A DNA stretch of 64,000 bases from JBBDNV01 sp040877415 (lineage in GTDB: Bacteria; Planctomycetota; Planctomycetia; Pirellulales; PALSA-1355): the NCBI GenBank assembly GCA_040877415.1, contig JBBDNV010000090.1, forward strand, positions 1 through 64,000. The letters are read 5' to 3'. Under the pieces are notes generated by a model. The model worked only from the letters and a program-made list of their open reading frames with translations. It was not told where the DNA came from and made no database searches. The translations under genes were made by a program, and so were the position numbers. Below, one piece after another: positions 50,229 to 59,205 of this stretch. The first letter of the stretch is position 1. The number at the start of each line of letters is the position of its first letter.

Positions 50229-50987
50229 GGTGGTCGTCCTTGACCTGGCTGCGGTGAATGATTGCCTATACTACTATGCTGTGAATGGGCACTAAAATGT
50301 CGGTAAAATCTGGAAAGTTTTTCGGCCGCTAACCTACAATACGCCAGAACGTCGATTTTCGTCGGTAAATTCTTCGGATTTTGTGGGATTCTACCCCTAC
50401 TATACGCCCAGATAGCTTTTTTTGCCGGCAATTTCCGAGAAACTTGTTATTCCGACGCGGTGACTCGCGATACTCTGATACCGTGATACCGTATCACATT
50501 CCGTTGTATATATTTTACATTTATTTATTTCTGATTGTAGTAGTTGTAGTAGTAGTAACATAGTAACAGAGTATCAGAACGGCCCTCAGTACCGTGATTT
50601 GTAGGGTTTTGGCCTGATACTGGCCGTGATACTGGGGTCCGTCTCTGATACTGCTTTTCGCCGTCGATATCAGAAATCAACGCGGTGACGCTGGAATCGA
50701 CGCGGCGCGCGGTTACGGCGTGCGCCTCAGACGGGGCCAAATGTCGCTTGCCGGTTACAACCCGGCGCGCGGCGAGGTTTAGCCGGTTGCGGCCAGCCGC
50801 CGACCGAATGCCCCACCAAAATCGACCCGCCGTGCCGAATCGGTGAGAATCGACGTGAGGCGCGGACCCCGAATCTTGGATGAGCGGGCAGCAAGAGCGC
50901 GACCCGCCTGAGAGACACCTACGCTAGAACGGCACAGATCGTGAACCGCGATAGCTCGACAGCCCGCGCCATGCCGACAAGGTGACT
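50229..50987. other. Gene-free region with GATAC repeats and AT-rich core
   Basis: GATAC occurs as direct repeats at 50469-50473, 50477-50481, 50485-50489, 50616-50620, 50628-50632 and 50647-50651. A perfect inverted pair GTGATAC-C-GTATCAC overlaps the left group, and an inverted GTATC is at 50571-50575. Between the groups lies about 75 bases of AT-rich DNA including a TAGTAGTAG run. Beside a primase-like gene this could be an iteron origin or a repressor-operator array. The rest of the interval (50660-50987) has no gene. Confidence 0.5.
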
Positions 50988-51560
50988 CTACCCCGCTAGA
51001 TAGCGCTGGACTGTCCGCCGGGTGACGCCCAACGTCTTGGCAATCTGCCCGTCCGTGAGGCCCTTCCGCCGCAGTGTAGCCGCCTGCCCTGGCTCTGCCT
51101 TGGTGGTTCCCGGCTGCCGGCCCTGATACACGCCAGCGGCCTTAGCCGCCTTGATCCCTACCGCTTGCCGCTCGCGGCGTGTCTCTTGCTCCATTTCCGC
51201 AACGCCCAGCAGCACAGCAGCAAGCATCTTGCCAAGTGCTCCATTGAAATCAATCTGTTGAGTGACCGAAACGATACGCAATCCCTTGTCGCACCAGTCG
51301 CATAGGGTGTTGATTCCATCCCGCAGACTGCGGGACAGCCGGTCAAGCTTCCAAACTACCACGGTCTTCACTTCGCCATTGAAGATGGCAGCTTGAAGAC
51401 GACGGAAGGCGGGGCGGTCGAGATTGTCGCCGGACCGCTTGTCAATGAACCATTCCACAGCGCTAACGGCATTGCCCTTTAGCCAACGCTCGATTTCCCG
51501 CCGTTGCCCCGCTTCATTTTGACCGACCGTCGAAACTCGGATGTAGATCGCTGTTGTCAT
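50988..51560 (-). CDS. Serine recombinase, resolvase/invertase type
   Basis: 190 residues from ATG 51560 (GGAG upstream). MTTAIYIRVSTVGQNEAGQR contains the catalytic Ser. VVVWKLDRLSRSLRDGINTL is the conserved arginine-rich region, then MLAAVLLGVAEMEQETRRER, and a C-terminal HTH (LTDGQIAKTLGVTRRTVQRY). It probably resolves element dimers or inverts a segment; no second crossover site is obvious to me. Confidence 0.85.
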   Translation of the reverse strand: MTTAIYIRVSTVGQNEAGQRREIERWLKGNAVSAVEWFIDKRSGDNLDRPAFRRLQAAIFNGEVKTVVVWKLDRLSRSLRDGINTLCDWCDKGLRIVSVTQQIDFNGALGKMLAAVLLGVAEMEQETRRERQAVGIKAAKAAGVYQGRQPGTTKAEPGQAATLRRKGLTDGQIAKTLGVTRRTVQRYLAG

Positions 51561-51987
51561 GTTGCTTGCTCCAGGGGTATGACAACATAAGTATACGCTA
51601 GAAGTCTCAGGCAAGCGAGGCAAATCCGATCAGAATCTCTCGATATCTGAAAGGCTCAACACTCGCCACCCTATTTGTCACAAGCATGGGTGAAGTCACG
51701 CCAACCAATGGTCAGACGTGCGGAACAACGTCGATCAACGTTCGATTGCACCACGTCATCACAACGCCCAGCACGCTCGCCAGCGTCAACCTGGCTCCGA
51801 TGACTGCGGGTGGGGGTGGGGTCAAACCGTCGCCGCTGGGCACGATTTCCGAGGGGGCTGGGCCGGCAGCCCTATCGGCTGAATTTTTCCGGTCGCGAGA
51901 AGGTGCTACGCGTAGAAACGGAATTGTCATCACAGCCGATTCATTCGCGCCTAGTTCGCTGATTCCTCACAGAATGGCCGAGAAGTG
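51561..51987. other. Gene-poor stretch
   Basis: A plus-strand frame of 100 codons exists at about 51686-51988 (MGEVTPTNG...), but its composition (Pro/Gly/Ser, few helices) and lack of a Shine-Dalgarno sequence make it doubtful. Otherwise nothing. Confidence 0.35.
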
Positions 51988-52192
51988 AGCGACCAGATTC
52001 CATCCAATCGGAGTACAAGGTTCTAGCTGCCCGAGTCTATCCGCGCGAATCGAATTCGTGTGCGCATCGTCGCGTCCAGCCAACGGATTAGCCGTCGCGA
52101 CCGGATCATTCGCGCGCCATTCGGCGCGGGCTCTGACCAAGTTGGAATTCCAAGCGACCAGTTTCGCGACAATCGGGATACAAGGTCATAGC
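51988..52192. repeat. Pair of direct repeats upstream of the excision operon
   Basis: A 40-base unit starting AGCGACCAGATTCC at 51988-52026 recurs at 52153-52192 (AGCGACCAGTTTC...). Both share TACAAGGT and TAGC at matching spacing, with about 10 mismatches. Located just before the first gene of the xis-int operon, so it may bind its regulator. Confidence 0.5.
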
Positions 52193-52229
52193 ACCATTTA
52201 CATTGCCCAAACGAAAGGATTGATGAGAG

Positions 52230-52742
52230 ATGATTTCCGACGTGTTGTCTGACGCTGTGCATGAGATCGAGCGGTACGAGCGCGACTTTCCAGATTACTA
52301 TTGCGCGGTTCGGCCAGAGATTACAAAGGTCAAGCTGGCTATGTGCGAGTTGCGAGAGCGGCTTGATTGTCCCGCCGTGGAATTGAAAGTGTCCCCCGCA
52401 AGGGTGAGACTACGGCAGTCCAAAGCGCGGGCCGATCAACAATGGTTTGAATCCGGCCGGCAAATGGGAAAGCATTGGGCGGCGGAAGACGCGCAATATG
52501 AAGACTTGGCACGGCTTGAACTGGATTGCCAGTTTCCATCGTGCATTGAGGAAATCGCCGATCAACTGGAGATTTGCTCGGACTGCTTGGTCGGCGACAT
52601 TGGTTCGGAACAGCAGTTTTCGGAATCGTTTGCCCAAGGGTTTGTGCGGGGTGCGCTTGAGGTTTTCCAGTTGGCATTCCCCGAAGACCTGATTCTGCCC
52701 GACATTGAGTTGAGCGACATTGCCTATCGGGGTGCGAAATGA
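52230..52742 (+). CDS. Element protein of unknown function, 170 aa
   Basis: 170 residues (MISDVLSDAVHEIERYERDF). Helical with a central Arg-rich segment (VSPARVRLRQSKARADQQWF) and acidic Cys-containing end (CIEEIADQLEICSDCLVGD, LPDIELSDIAYRGAK). Its stop overlaps the excisionase-like start by ATGA, so it is the first gene of the xis-int operon. No family recognised. Confidence 0.6.
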   Translation: MISDVLSDAVHEIERYERDFPDYYCAVRPEITKVKLAMCELRERLDCPAVELKVSPARVRLRQSKARADQQWFESGRQMGKHWAAEDAQYEDLARLELDCQFPSCIEEIADQLEICSDCLVGDIGSEQQFSESFAQGFVRGALEVFQLAFPEDLILPDIELSDIAYRGAK

Positions 52743-53167
52743 TTGCGACCAAATCAGCACCTAGAACTTTGCGAGAATTTCATGCTTGGCTGCAAGACGT
52801 ATTCGATGGTATCTGCGAAGGGCCTACAGCCAACGAAATCGAGCCGATGTTGCAACAGGCGTTCCGCTATGCGTGCAAATTCGGGGCGGGCGAGTTAGTC
52901 GGCACAATTAGTCCGTTGACCGAGCCCGATGAAGCGCTAGTCATCCTCGGGCGGTTATTGGCCTGGACAGCCGACAAAACGACGAAGCCGGCGGAACTGC
53001 TTTCCGCGAAAGATATCGCCGAAATGCTGGGAGTATCGGAAAGAACGGTTTGGCGTATGGTCGCCGCAGACGAAATCCCGCAGCCGGTCAAGGTTCGCGG
53101 ATCGACCAAGTGGCGACGGTCGGAGATTCAAGCAACAATTGAACTATTGGAACCCGCACTGAGGTAA
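52739..53167 (+). CDS. Excisionase-like HTH protein (AlpA/HTH_17 type)
   Basis: 142 residues. The C-terminal part is a DNA-binding helix-turn-helix typical of excisionases: LLSAKDIAEMLGVSERTVWR, MVAADEIPQPVKVRGSTKWR, RSEIQATIELLE. The N-terminal part (about 1-80) is helical and specific. As a directionality factor it would shift the integrase to excision. It is coupled to the gene before it, and the integrase starts five bases later. Confidence 0.75.
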   Translation: MIATKSAPRTLREFHAWLQDVFDGICEGPTANEIEPMLQQAFRYACKFGAGELVGTISPLTEPDEALVILGRLLAWTADKTTKPAELLSAKDIAEMLGVSERTVWRMVAADEIPQPVKVRGSTKWRRSEIQATIELLEPALR

Positions 53168-53171
53168 CAAC

Positions 53172-54503
53172 ATGCCCAGCATCTTCAAGCGAAAACGAAC
53201 CGTCAAAGGTGTCAGCGTCGAAGCCAAGCGGTACACGATCCAATACCAAGACGCGGCTGGCCAGATTCAACGGGTCGCCGGCTTCACTGACAAAGGCCGC
53301 ACTTGGGACTTGGCGATGAAACTGGAGAGCGGCGAAGCGGAGAGCAACCACGTTCGCCATCGCAAAACGCCAGTCTCAGACCTCTTGGAAGACTTCAAAA
53401 AGTCGTTGCTCGCCAGCGGTGACAGTTCCGAACACGTCAATAAGACTTGCAGCCGCATCAAGAAAATCGTCGAAGGCTGCGAATTCCATCGGATTGCCAG
53501 CTTCGACGCCGCCAAGCTTGAAACCTGGCTTGGCGAACAGCGGACGCGAGAGAAAAAGCCATTTGGCATTTCGACGAGCAACCACTACTTGACTTCGATG
53601 AAGCACTTTGGCAACTGGCTTGTCGAAAACCATCGCGCGGCGAGTAATCCGTTCGCTCACTTGGCCCCTTTGAACAACGCGACTGACATTCGCCGCGAAC
53701 GCCGCACGATCAGCGTCAAGGAACTCGATAAGTTCATTCTGACGGCGCACAAGGGCGAAACCGTCAGCGAGCTTTCCGGCCCGGATCGGGCAATGCTGTA
53801 CCTGTTAGCCGCCAACAGCGGGCTACGGGCGAGCGAACTGGCGAGCTTGACGCCCGAAAGCTTCAAGTTTGGCCGCGAGCCGTCTGTAACCGTCGAGGCC
53901 GCGTATTCCAAGCACCGTCGCCGCGATGTTCAGTCAATTCGTGCTGATATCGCCGCGCTGTTCAAGGTGTGGCTCAAGGGCCGCTCTGGGGTGCTGTGGC
54001 CGGGAACGTGGCACGAAAGGGCTGCCGAGATGGTGCGCGCCGATCTAGCAACGGCGGGCATCCCGTACAGCGTCAAGGGAGCAATCTTTGACTTCCACGC
54101 GCTACGTCACTTGTTCGTCAGCAACTTAGCTAAATCGGGTGTTCATCCCAAAGTCGCGCAAAGACTAGCGCGTCATTCAACAATCACACTGACGATGGAC
54201 CGATATGCGCATCTCGACACGCCCGAGTTAGTTGAAGGGCTGCAACGACTTCCGGCACTGCCGCTACTCGGAAAGTCGCTCGCAAATTTGACACAAAATT
54301 TGACACAAACCACCGTCCCAGAGGGTCACGACGGGTCATTTGAAGGCACGACCCCCACGGATGAGGATGACACCAAAAACAACAGCCAACCTCTTGAGCT
54401 TCAAGAGGTTGGCGTTGGTTGTCACGATGCGTCGGACGATGACGCAAATAGGCCCGGTAGGACTCGAACCTACGACCAAGGGATTATGAGTCCCCTGCTC
54501 TGA
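53172..54503 (+). CDS. Tyrosine-recombinase integrase, reading frame continues through att
   Basis: 443 residues. The SAM-like N-terminal domain has SNHYLTSMKHFGNWLVENHR. The catalytic domain shows the first Arg in ANSGLRASELASL (about 220), HALRHLF (about 309) and RHSTITLTMDRYAHLD with the nucleophile Tyr (about 343). GAGG precedes ATG 53172. Beyond residue 370 there is a linker, then the frame runs through the tRNA 3' half (RPGRTRTYDQGIMS) and stops three codons later (PLL). In the excised form the stop would be replaced by the 51-codon tail at 38779-38933. Directs integration at the tRNA on the opposite strand. Confidence 0.9.
   Translation: MPSIFKRKRTVKGVSVEAKRYTIQYQDAAGQIQRVAGFTDKGRTWDLAMKLESGEAESNHVRHRKTPVSDLLEDFKKSLLASGDSSEHVNKTCSRIKKIVEGCEFHRIASFDAAKLETWLGEQRTREKKPFGISTSNHYLTSMKHFGNWLVENHRAASNPFAHLAPLNNATDIRRERRTISVKELDKFILTAHKGETVSELSGPDRAMLYLLAANSGLRASELASLTPESFKFGREPSVTVEAAYSKHRRRDVQSIRADIAALFKVWLKGRSGVLWPGTWHERAAEMVRADLATAGIPYSVKGAIFDFHALRHLFVSNLAKSGVHPKVAQRLARHSTITLTMDRYAHLDTPELVEGLQRLPALPLLGKSLANLTQNLTQTTVPEGHDGSFEGTTPTDEDDTKNNSQPLELQEVGVGCHDASDDDANRPGRTRTYDQGIMSPLL
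54288..54307. repeat. Candidate integrase arm-type site, right
   Basis: TTGACACAAAATTTGACACA, identical to 38827-38846. It lies within the linker-coding end of the integrase gene, 142 bases inside the att. Confidence 0.5.
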
Positions 54504-54522
54504 CCAACTGAGCTACGGGCCC
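54449..54522 (-). tRNA. tRNA with CAT anticodon, probably Ile2 (or elongator Met)
   Basis: 74 bases: acceptor stem GGGCCCG/CGGGCCT (one G-U pair), D arm, anticodon stem GGGGA/TCCCT with loop CTCATAA (anticodon read as ATG at 54486-54488 on the plus strand), T arm GTAGG-TTCGAGT-CCTAC, discriminator A, CCA not encoded. The CTCATAA loop and flanking bases resemble the lysidine-modified Ile2 tRNA more than elongator Met. Its 3' half forms the att site of the element. Confidence 0.85.
54450..54492. repeat. att copy 3 (attR, inside the intact tRNA)
   Basis: Forty-three bases of the tRNA 3' half. It differs from copies 1 and 2 at two positions that are paired in the T-stem (T-A here, C-G in the displaced copies). 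The intact tRNA presumably received this 3' half from the element. Confidence 0.75.
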
Positions 54523-54629
54523 ACATCCGTTATATGCCCGGGCGTGACGGGTGTCTAAGGGGGCGAGCGATTGCTCCCGGGCGCCCTATTCTTCGGCTGG
54601 ACGCCTGCCGGCCGAATTGCACGCCGCGC

Positions 54630-55658
54630 TTATTCCGGCTCGAGCGAGGCAATCTCGCCGCCGGCGCGCGTCGAGAGGGCGCGCCACAGAGCCAGATCGA
54701 TGTCGTCGCGGATCGTGCGCGCCGATCCGTCCATGAAGGCCGCGTTCACCACGCCGGAGTGGTAGCTGCGCGCGGTGACGGCGGCGTACGTCTTTGCGGT
54801 GGCGCTATTTCCCTCCTGGCGAGAGTTGTAGTCGATGTCGTACGTGCGGCCGTCGGTGTGCTTGTAGAGAACTTCGGTGTTGGGCGCAAAAACGGTGGTG
54901 ATGCCGCTGTGATGGACCCGGCCGTCGCACCACTCGGTGTGGCCGGTGTTGTCGTTCAGGGGCAGGCCCAGCTTGAACTGCGCTCCGGGTGCGAAAGCGG
55001 CCAGGTCGGCCGGCCCAGCGGGCGGCGTTGGCCCCGGATCGCTCGTGTTGCGGAAATAGGAAGTGAAGGCTTTGACTTCCGCGGCGCACAGCGTTTGGCT
55101 CGTGCCGTCGGTGATGCTGGCGTGGCGCACCTTGCCATTGACGGCAAACGCCCCCTCGCCGGCTTTCCCCGTGGCCGGATCGTAGACGAACCACGTGCCC
55201 AGGTTGAAACCGTAGGTCAGGGGATACGTGTAAGGATCGCCGCTCTTGGTGCGCACCGTGTCGTTCATCTCGCTGGGGCACTGATAGAAGCTCACGCGCA
55301 TCGTCGGCACGCCCGTGCCCACTTGCGCATCCCAAGCGATGTCCAGATTGACCAGATCGTAAGCGGCACTTTCTTCCATGTAGGGAAGTATCCGGCCGTG
55401 AATCGACCATGATCCGTTGTTTCCGCTGAGCACGGTGCCGGGCGCAATCTCGAAGCTGGGGGGAAACTGGCCCTTGGAATCCTCGAAATTCTGCACCGCC
55501 AGGCCGATCTGCTTGAGGTTGTTCTGGCACTGCGATCGCCGGGCACTCTCGCGCGCCGCCTGAACCGCCGGCAACAAAAGCGCCACGAGCACCCCGACAA
55601 TGGCGATCACGACCAATAGCTCGACGAGCGTAAACGCTCTGCGACTTGGCTGCGGCAT
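54630..55658 (-). CDS. DUF1559 prepilin-like protein
   Basis: 342 residues from ATG 55658. The N-terminus RRAFTLVELLVVIAIVGVLV is a type IV prepilin-like cleavage and helix signature, followed by LLPAVQAARESARRSQCQNN and LKQIGLAVQNFEDSKGQFPP. The C-terminal SYHSGVVNAAFMDGSARTIR is the H-X9-DG type ending. These proteins are extremely numerous in planctomycetes and are thought to be surface pilin-like proteins. It is a single-gene unit next to the tRNA. Confidence 0.93.
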   Translation of the reverse strand: MPQPSRRAFTLVELLVVIAIVGVLVALLLPAVQAARESARRSQCQNNLKQIGLAVQNFEDSKGQFPPSFEIAPGTVLSGNNGSWSIHGRILPYMEESAAYDLVNLDIAWDAQVGTGVPTMRVSFYQCPSEMNDTVRTKSGDPYTYPLTYGFNLGTWFVYDPATGKAGEGAFAVNGKVRHASITDGTSQTLCAAEVKAFTSYFRNTSDPGPTPPAGPADLAAFAPGAQFKLGLPLNDNTGHTEWCDGRVHHSGITTVFAPNTEVLYKHTDGRTYDIDYNSRQEGNSATAKTYAAVTARSYHSGVVNAAFMDGSARTIRDDIDLALWRALSTRAGGEIASLEPE

Positions 55659-55978
55659 GGGTCGGTTTCCCCGGGGGATCAATCGAATCAGTCGGTCTCT
55701 TGTGACTCCCGGCATAGCAATTTCAATGCCCTTCAACTTTGTTGGCCTGCAAAAATGCAAGTGCATCGCGCGCGACAGCGCGATGCTGGCCCGGAGGGGC
55801 CTCCGAGAGGTGGATTCTGATTTCCGACCGGGCGCCTTTCAACGAGGCAGCCGCGGCGACCAACAGCCTCGGTGGCGAAGAACTCGCCAGCCGACGGCGA
55901 AAAAATCGCCGTCGATCTCCGTGATCGGCCAGGCTTTTTCGTACGGGAGTCCGCGCCGGCGGCCGGCCGGATGACGCA
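55659..55978. other. Gene-free interval with GC-rich palindromes
   Basis: Self-complementary GC-rich stretches around 55760-55810 (GCATCGCGCGCGACAGCGCGATGC and GGAGGGGCCTCC-like). They may be the 3' structure of the glmS transcript or part of the DUF1559 promoter region. No gene seen. Confidence 0.35.
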
Positions 55979-57868
<1,890 letters not shown>

Positions 57869-58229
57869 TTCAGCGTGGAGCTCCAGCTTGCAGGACTCGA
57901 TTTGGGGGGCAGCGACGCTTGCGCAAGTGCCGACCTATCTTACCGTTTCAGGGCCATCGAATACCCCAAAGCCTAGCATACGTGCCCCGCCCAATCGGCA
58001 CCAGTTCTTTGCTGACGACTGTTCTTTGCTGACGACGGGCCGGCGTTCGGTTGCGAACCCGGCAAGCCCGGCCGCTCTTGGAAAACCGGGCTTCATCAGC
58101 CGCCTGCAATCGGCTACAAGGCTAAGCCTAAATAGCCCAGCAATCACATATTACGAAACAAAGGGCTCGATTTCACGACGCTCGACCCAAAGAGCGCGGG
58201 AAACTCGCATTCGGGAGCGGCCAGCGAGA
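57869..58229. other. Divergent intergenic region
   Basis: 361 bases between glmS and the KdsB-like gene, which point away from each other. Contains a direct duplication TGCTGACGAC/TTCTTTGCTGACGAC near 58011-58037 and promoters for both sides presumably. No ribozyme-like or riboswitch-like structure was recognised. Confidence 0.4.
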
Positions 58230-59012
58230 ATGCCTCAGCCACGTGCCCAGTTGCGCGTCCATTCGACCAGCTATGTGGTCATTCCGGCCCGGCTGGCGTC
58301 CACGCGGCTGCCTCGCAAGCTGCTGTTAGCCGAAACCGGCAAGACGCTGCTCGAGCACACGCACGAGGCTGCCGGCAGGGCTTCCAAGCCGGCCGGGCTG
58401 ATCGTGGCGGCCGACCACGAGGAAATTGCCGCGGCGGTCCGGGCCTTTGGCGGCGAAGTGCGAATGACCAGCCCCCTATGTGCCAGCGGCACCGACCGTG
58501 TGGCCGAAGTTGCCCGGCACTTGGACCAAGCCGATATACTGGTCAACGTGCAGGGAGACGAGCCCGAGCTGCCGGGCGCCTCGATCGACCGGGCGATCGA
58601 GCTGTTGGAGGAAAACCCCGACATGGTCATGTCGACCCTGGCCACGCCGATCCGCGAGCGCACGGTGCTCGAAGATCCGTCGTGCGTCAAGGTGGTTTTC
58701 GACTGCCGCGGCCGGGCGCTCTATTTCAGCCGCAGTGCAATTCCACATGCGCGCCAGTGGCGCGACGAATTGCTCGATGCCGACCCACCGCACTATTATC
58801 TGCACGTTGGGCTGTACGCCTATCGCCGCGATTTTCTGCTTCGCCTGGCCGATTTGCCCCGCTCGCCGCTCGAGAAACTCGAGAGTCTCGAACAACTGCG
58901 GGTGCTGGAAAACGGTTACCAGATTGCCGTCGGCGTGGTGAACGAGCCGACCATTGGCATCGACACGCCCGAGGATTATCGGGCGTTTGTCAGACGGCAG
59001 CGGCTCGGCTAA
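58230..59012 (+). CDS. kdsB: 3-deoxy-manno-octulosonate cytidylyltransferase
   Basis: 260 residues from ATG 58230 (GGGAG upstream). VVIPARLASTRLPRKLLLAE is the nucleotide-binding signature. ASGTDRVAEVARHLDQADIL and VNVQGDEPELPGASIDRAIE follow, then PSCVKVVFDCRGRALYFSRS and the C-terminal SLEQLRVLENGYQIAVGVVN. Activates Kdo for LPS synthesis, in line with an outer membrane in planctomycetes. No partner kds genes are adjacent. Confidence 0.93.
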   Translation: MPQPRAQLRVHSTSYVVIPARLASTRLPRKLLLAETGKTLLEHTHEAAGRASKPAGLIVAADHEEIAAAVRAFGGEVRMTSPLCASGTDRVAEVARHLDQADILVNVQGDEPELPGASIDRAIELLEENPDMVMSTLATPIRERTVLEDPSCVKVVFDCRGRALYFSRSAIPHARQWRDELLDADPPHYYLHVGLYAYRRDFLLRLADLPRSPLEKLESLEQLRVLENGYQIAVGVVNEPTIGIDTPEDYRAFVRRQRLG

Positions 59013-59060
59013 GATACGGTTCCAGGGATGGACGGCCCTGGTCCCGCCTCTGTGTTGTAG

Positions 59061-59079
59061 CCGGCCTCTTTGAGGCCGG
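59061..59079. terminator. Hairpin after kdsB
   Basis: CCGGCCTC (59061-59068) pairs with GAGGCCGG (59072-59079). No clear T tract follows. A second, weaker GGGG/CCCC stem lies at about 59098-59115. Probable transcript end between kdsB and pyrG. Confidence 0.5.
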
Positions 59080-59205
59080 ATTTCTGCGGGGATTTCGGGG
59101 TCAAAGACCCCCCCTACAAACGCTTCCGCTGGTTCGACGCTGTCTTTTTCCGTGGTTTTGTGCAGTTTCGTGGGGGCAATATTGGTTCACGAGGGCGATT
59201 CTGGC

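Larger units (their letters stand above)
38736..54492 (+). mobile_element. 15.7-kb integrative element in a CAT tRNA
   Basis: Bounded by 43-bp direct repeats (38736-38778 and 54450-54492). It carries a tyrosine integrase and an excisionase-like gene at the tRNA end, a serine recombinase, two GIY-YIG-type proteins, a phage-structural-like protein, small linked genes and iteron-like repeats near a short primase-end-like gene. No complete capsid, terminase or conjugation genes are visible, so it may be a satellite-like or replication-competent island that depends on a helper. Base composition is slightly more AT-rich and less regular in places than in flanking housekeeping genes. Confidence 0.8.

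Noticed and set aside
51686..51988. 100-codon plus frame and 73-codon minus frame
   Set aside because: Neither has a ribosome site, a recognisable fold or neighbour coupling; left as gene-poor.
57869..58229. glmS ribozyme in the glmS leader
   Set aside because: I could not match the conserved core; such ribozymes are mostly in Firmicutes and some others.
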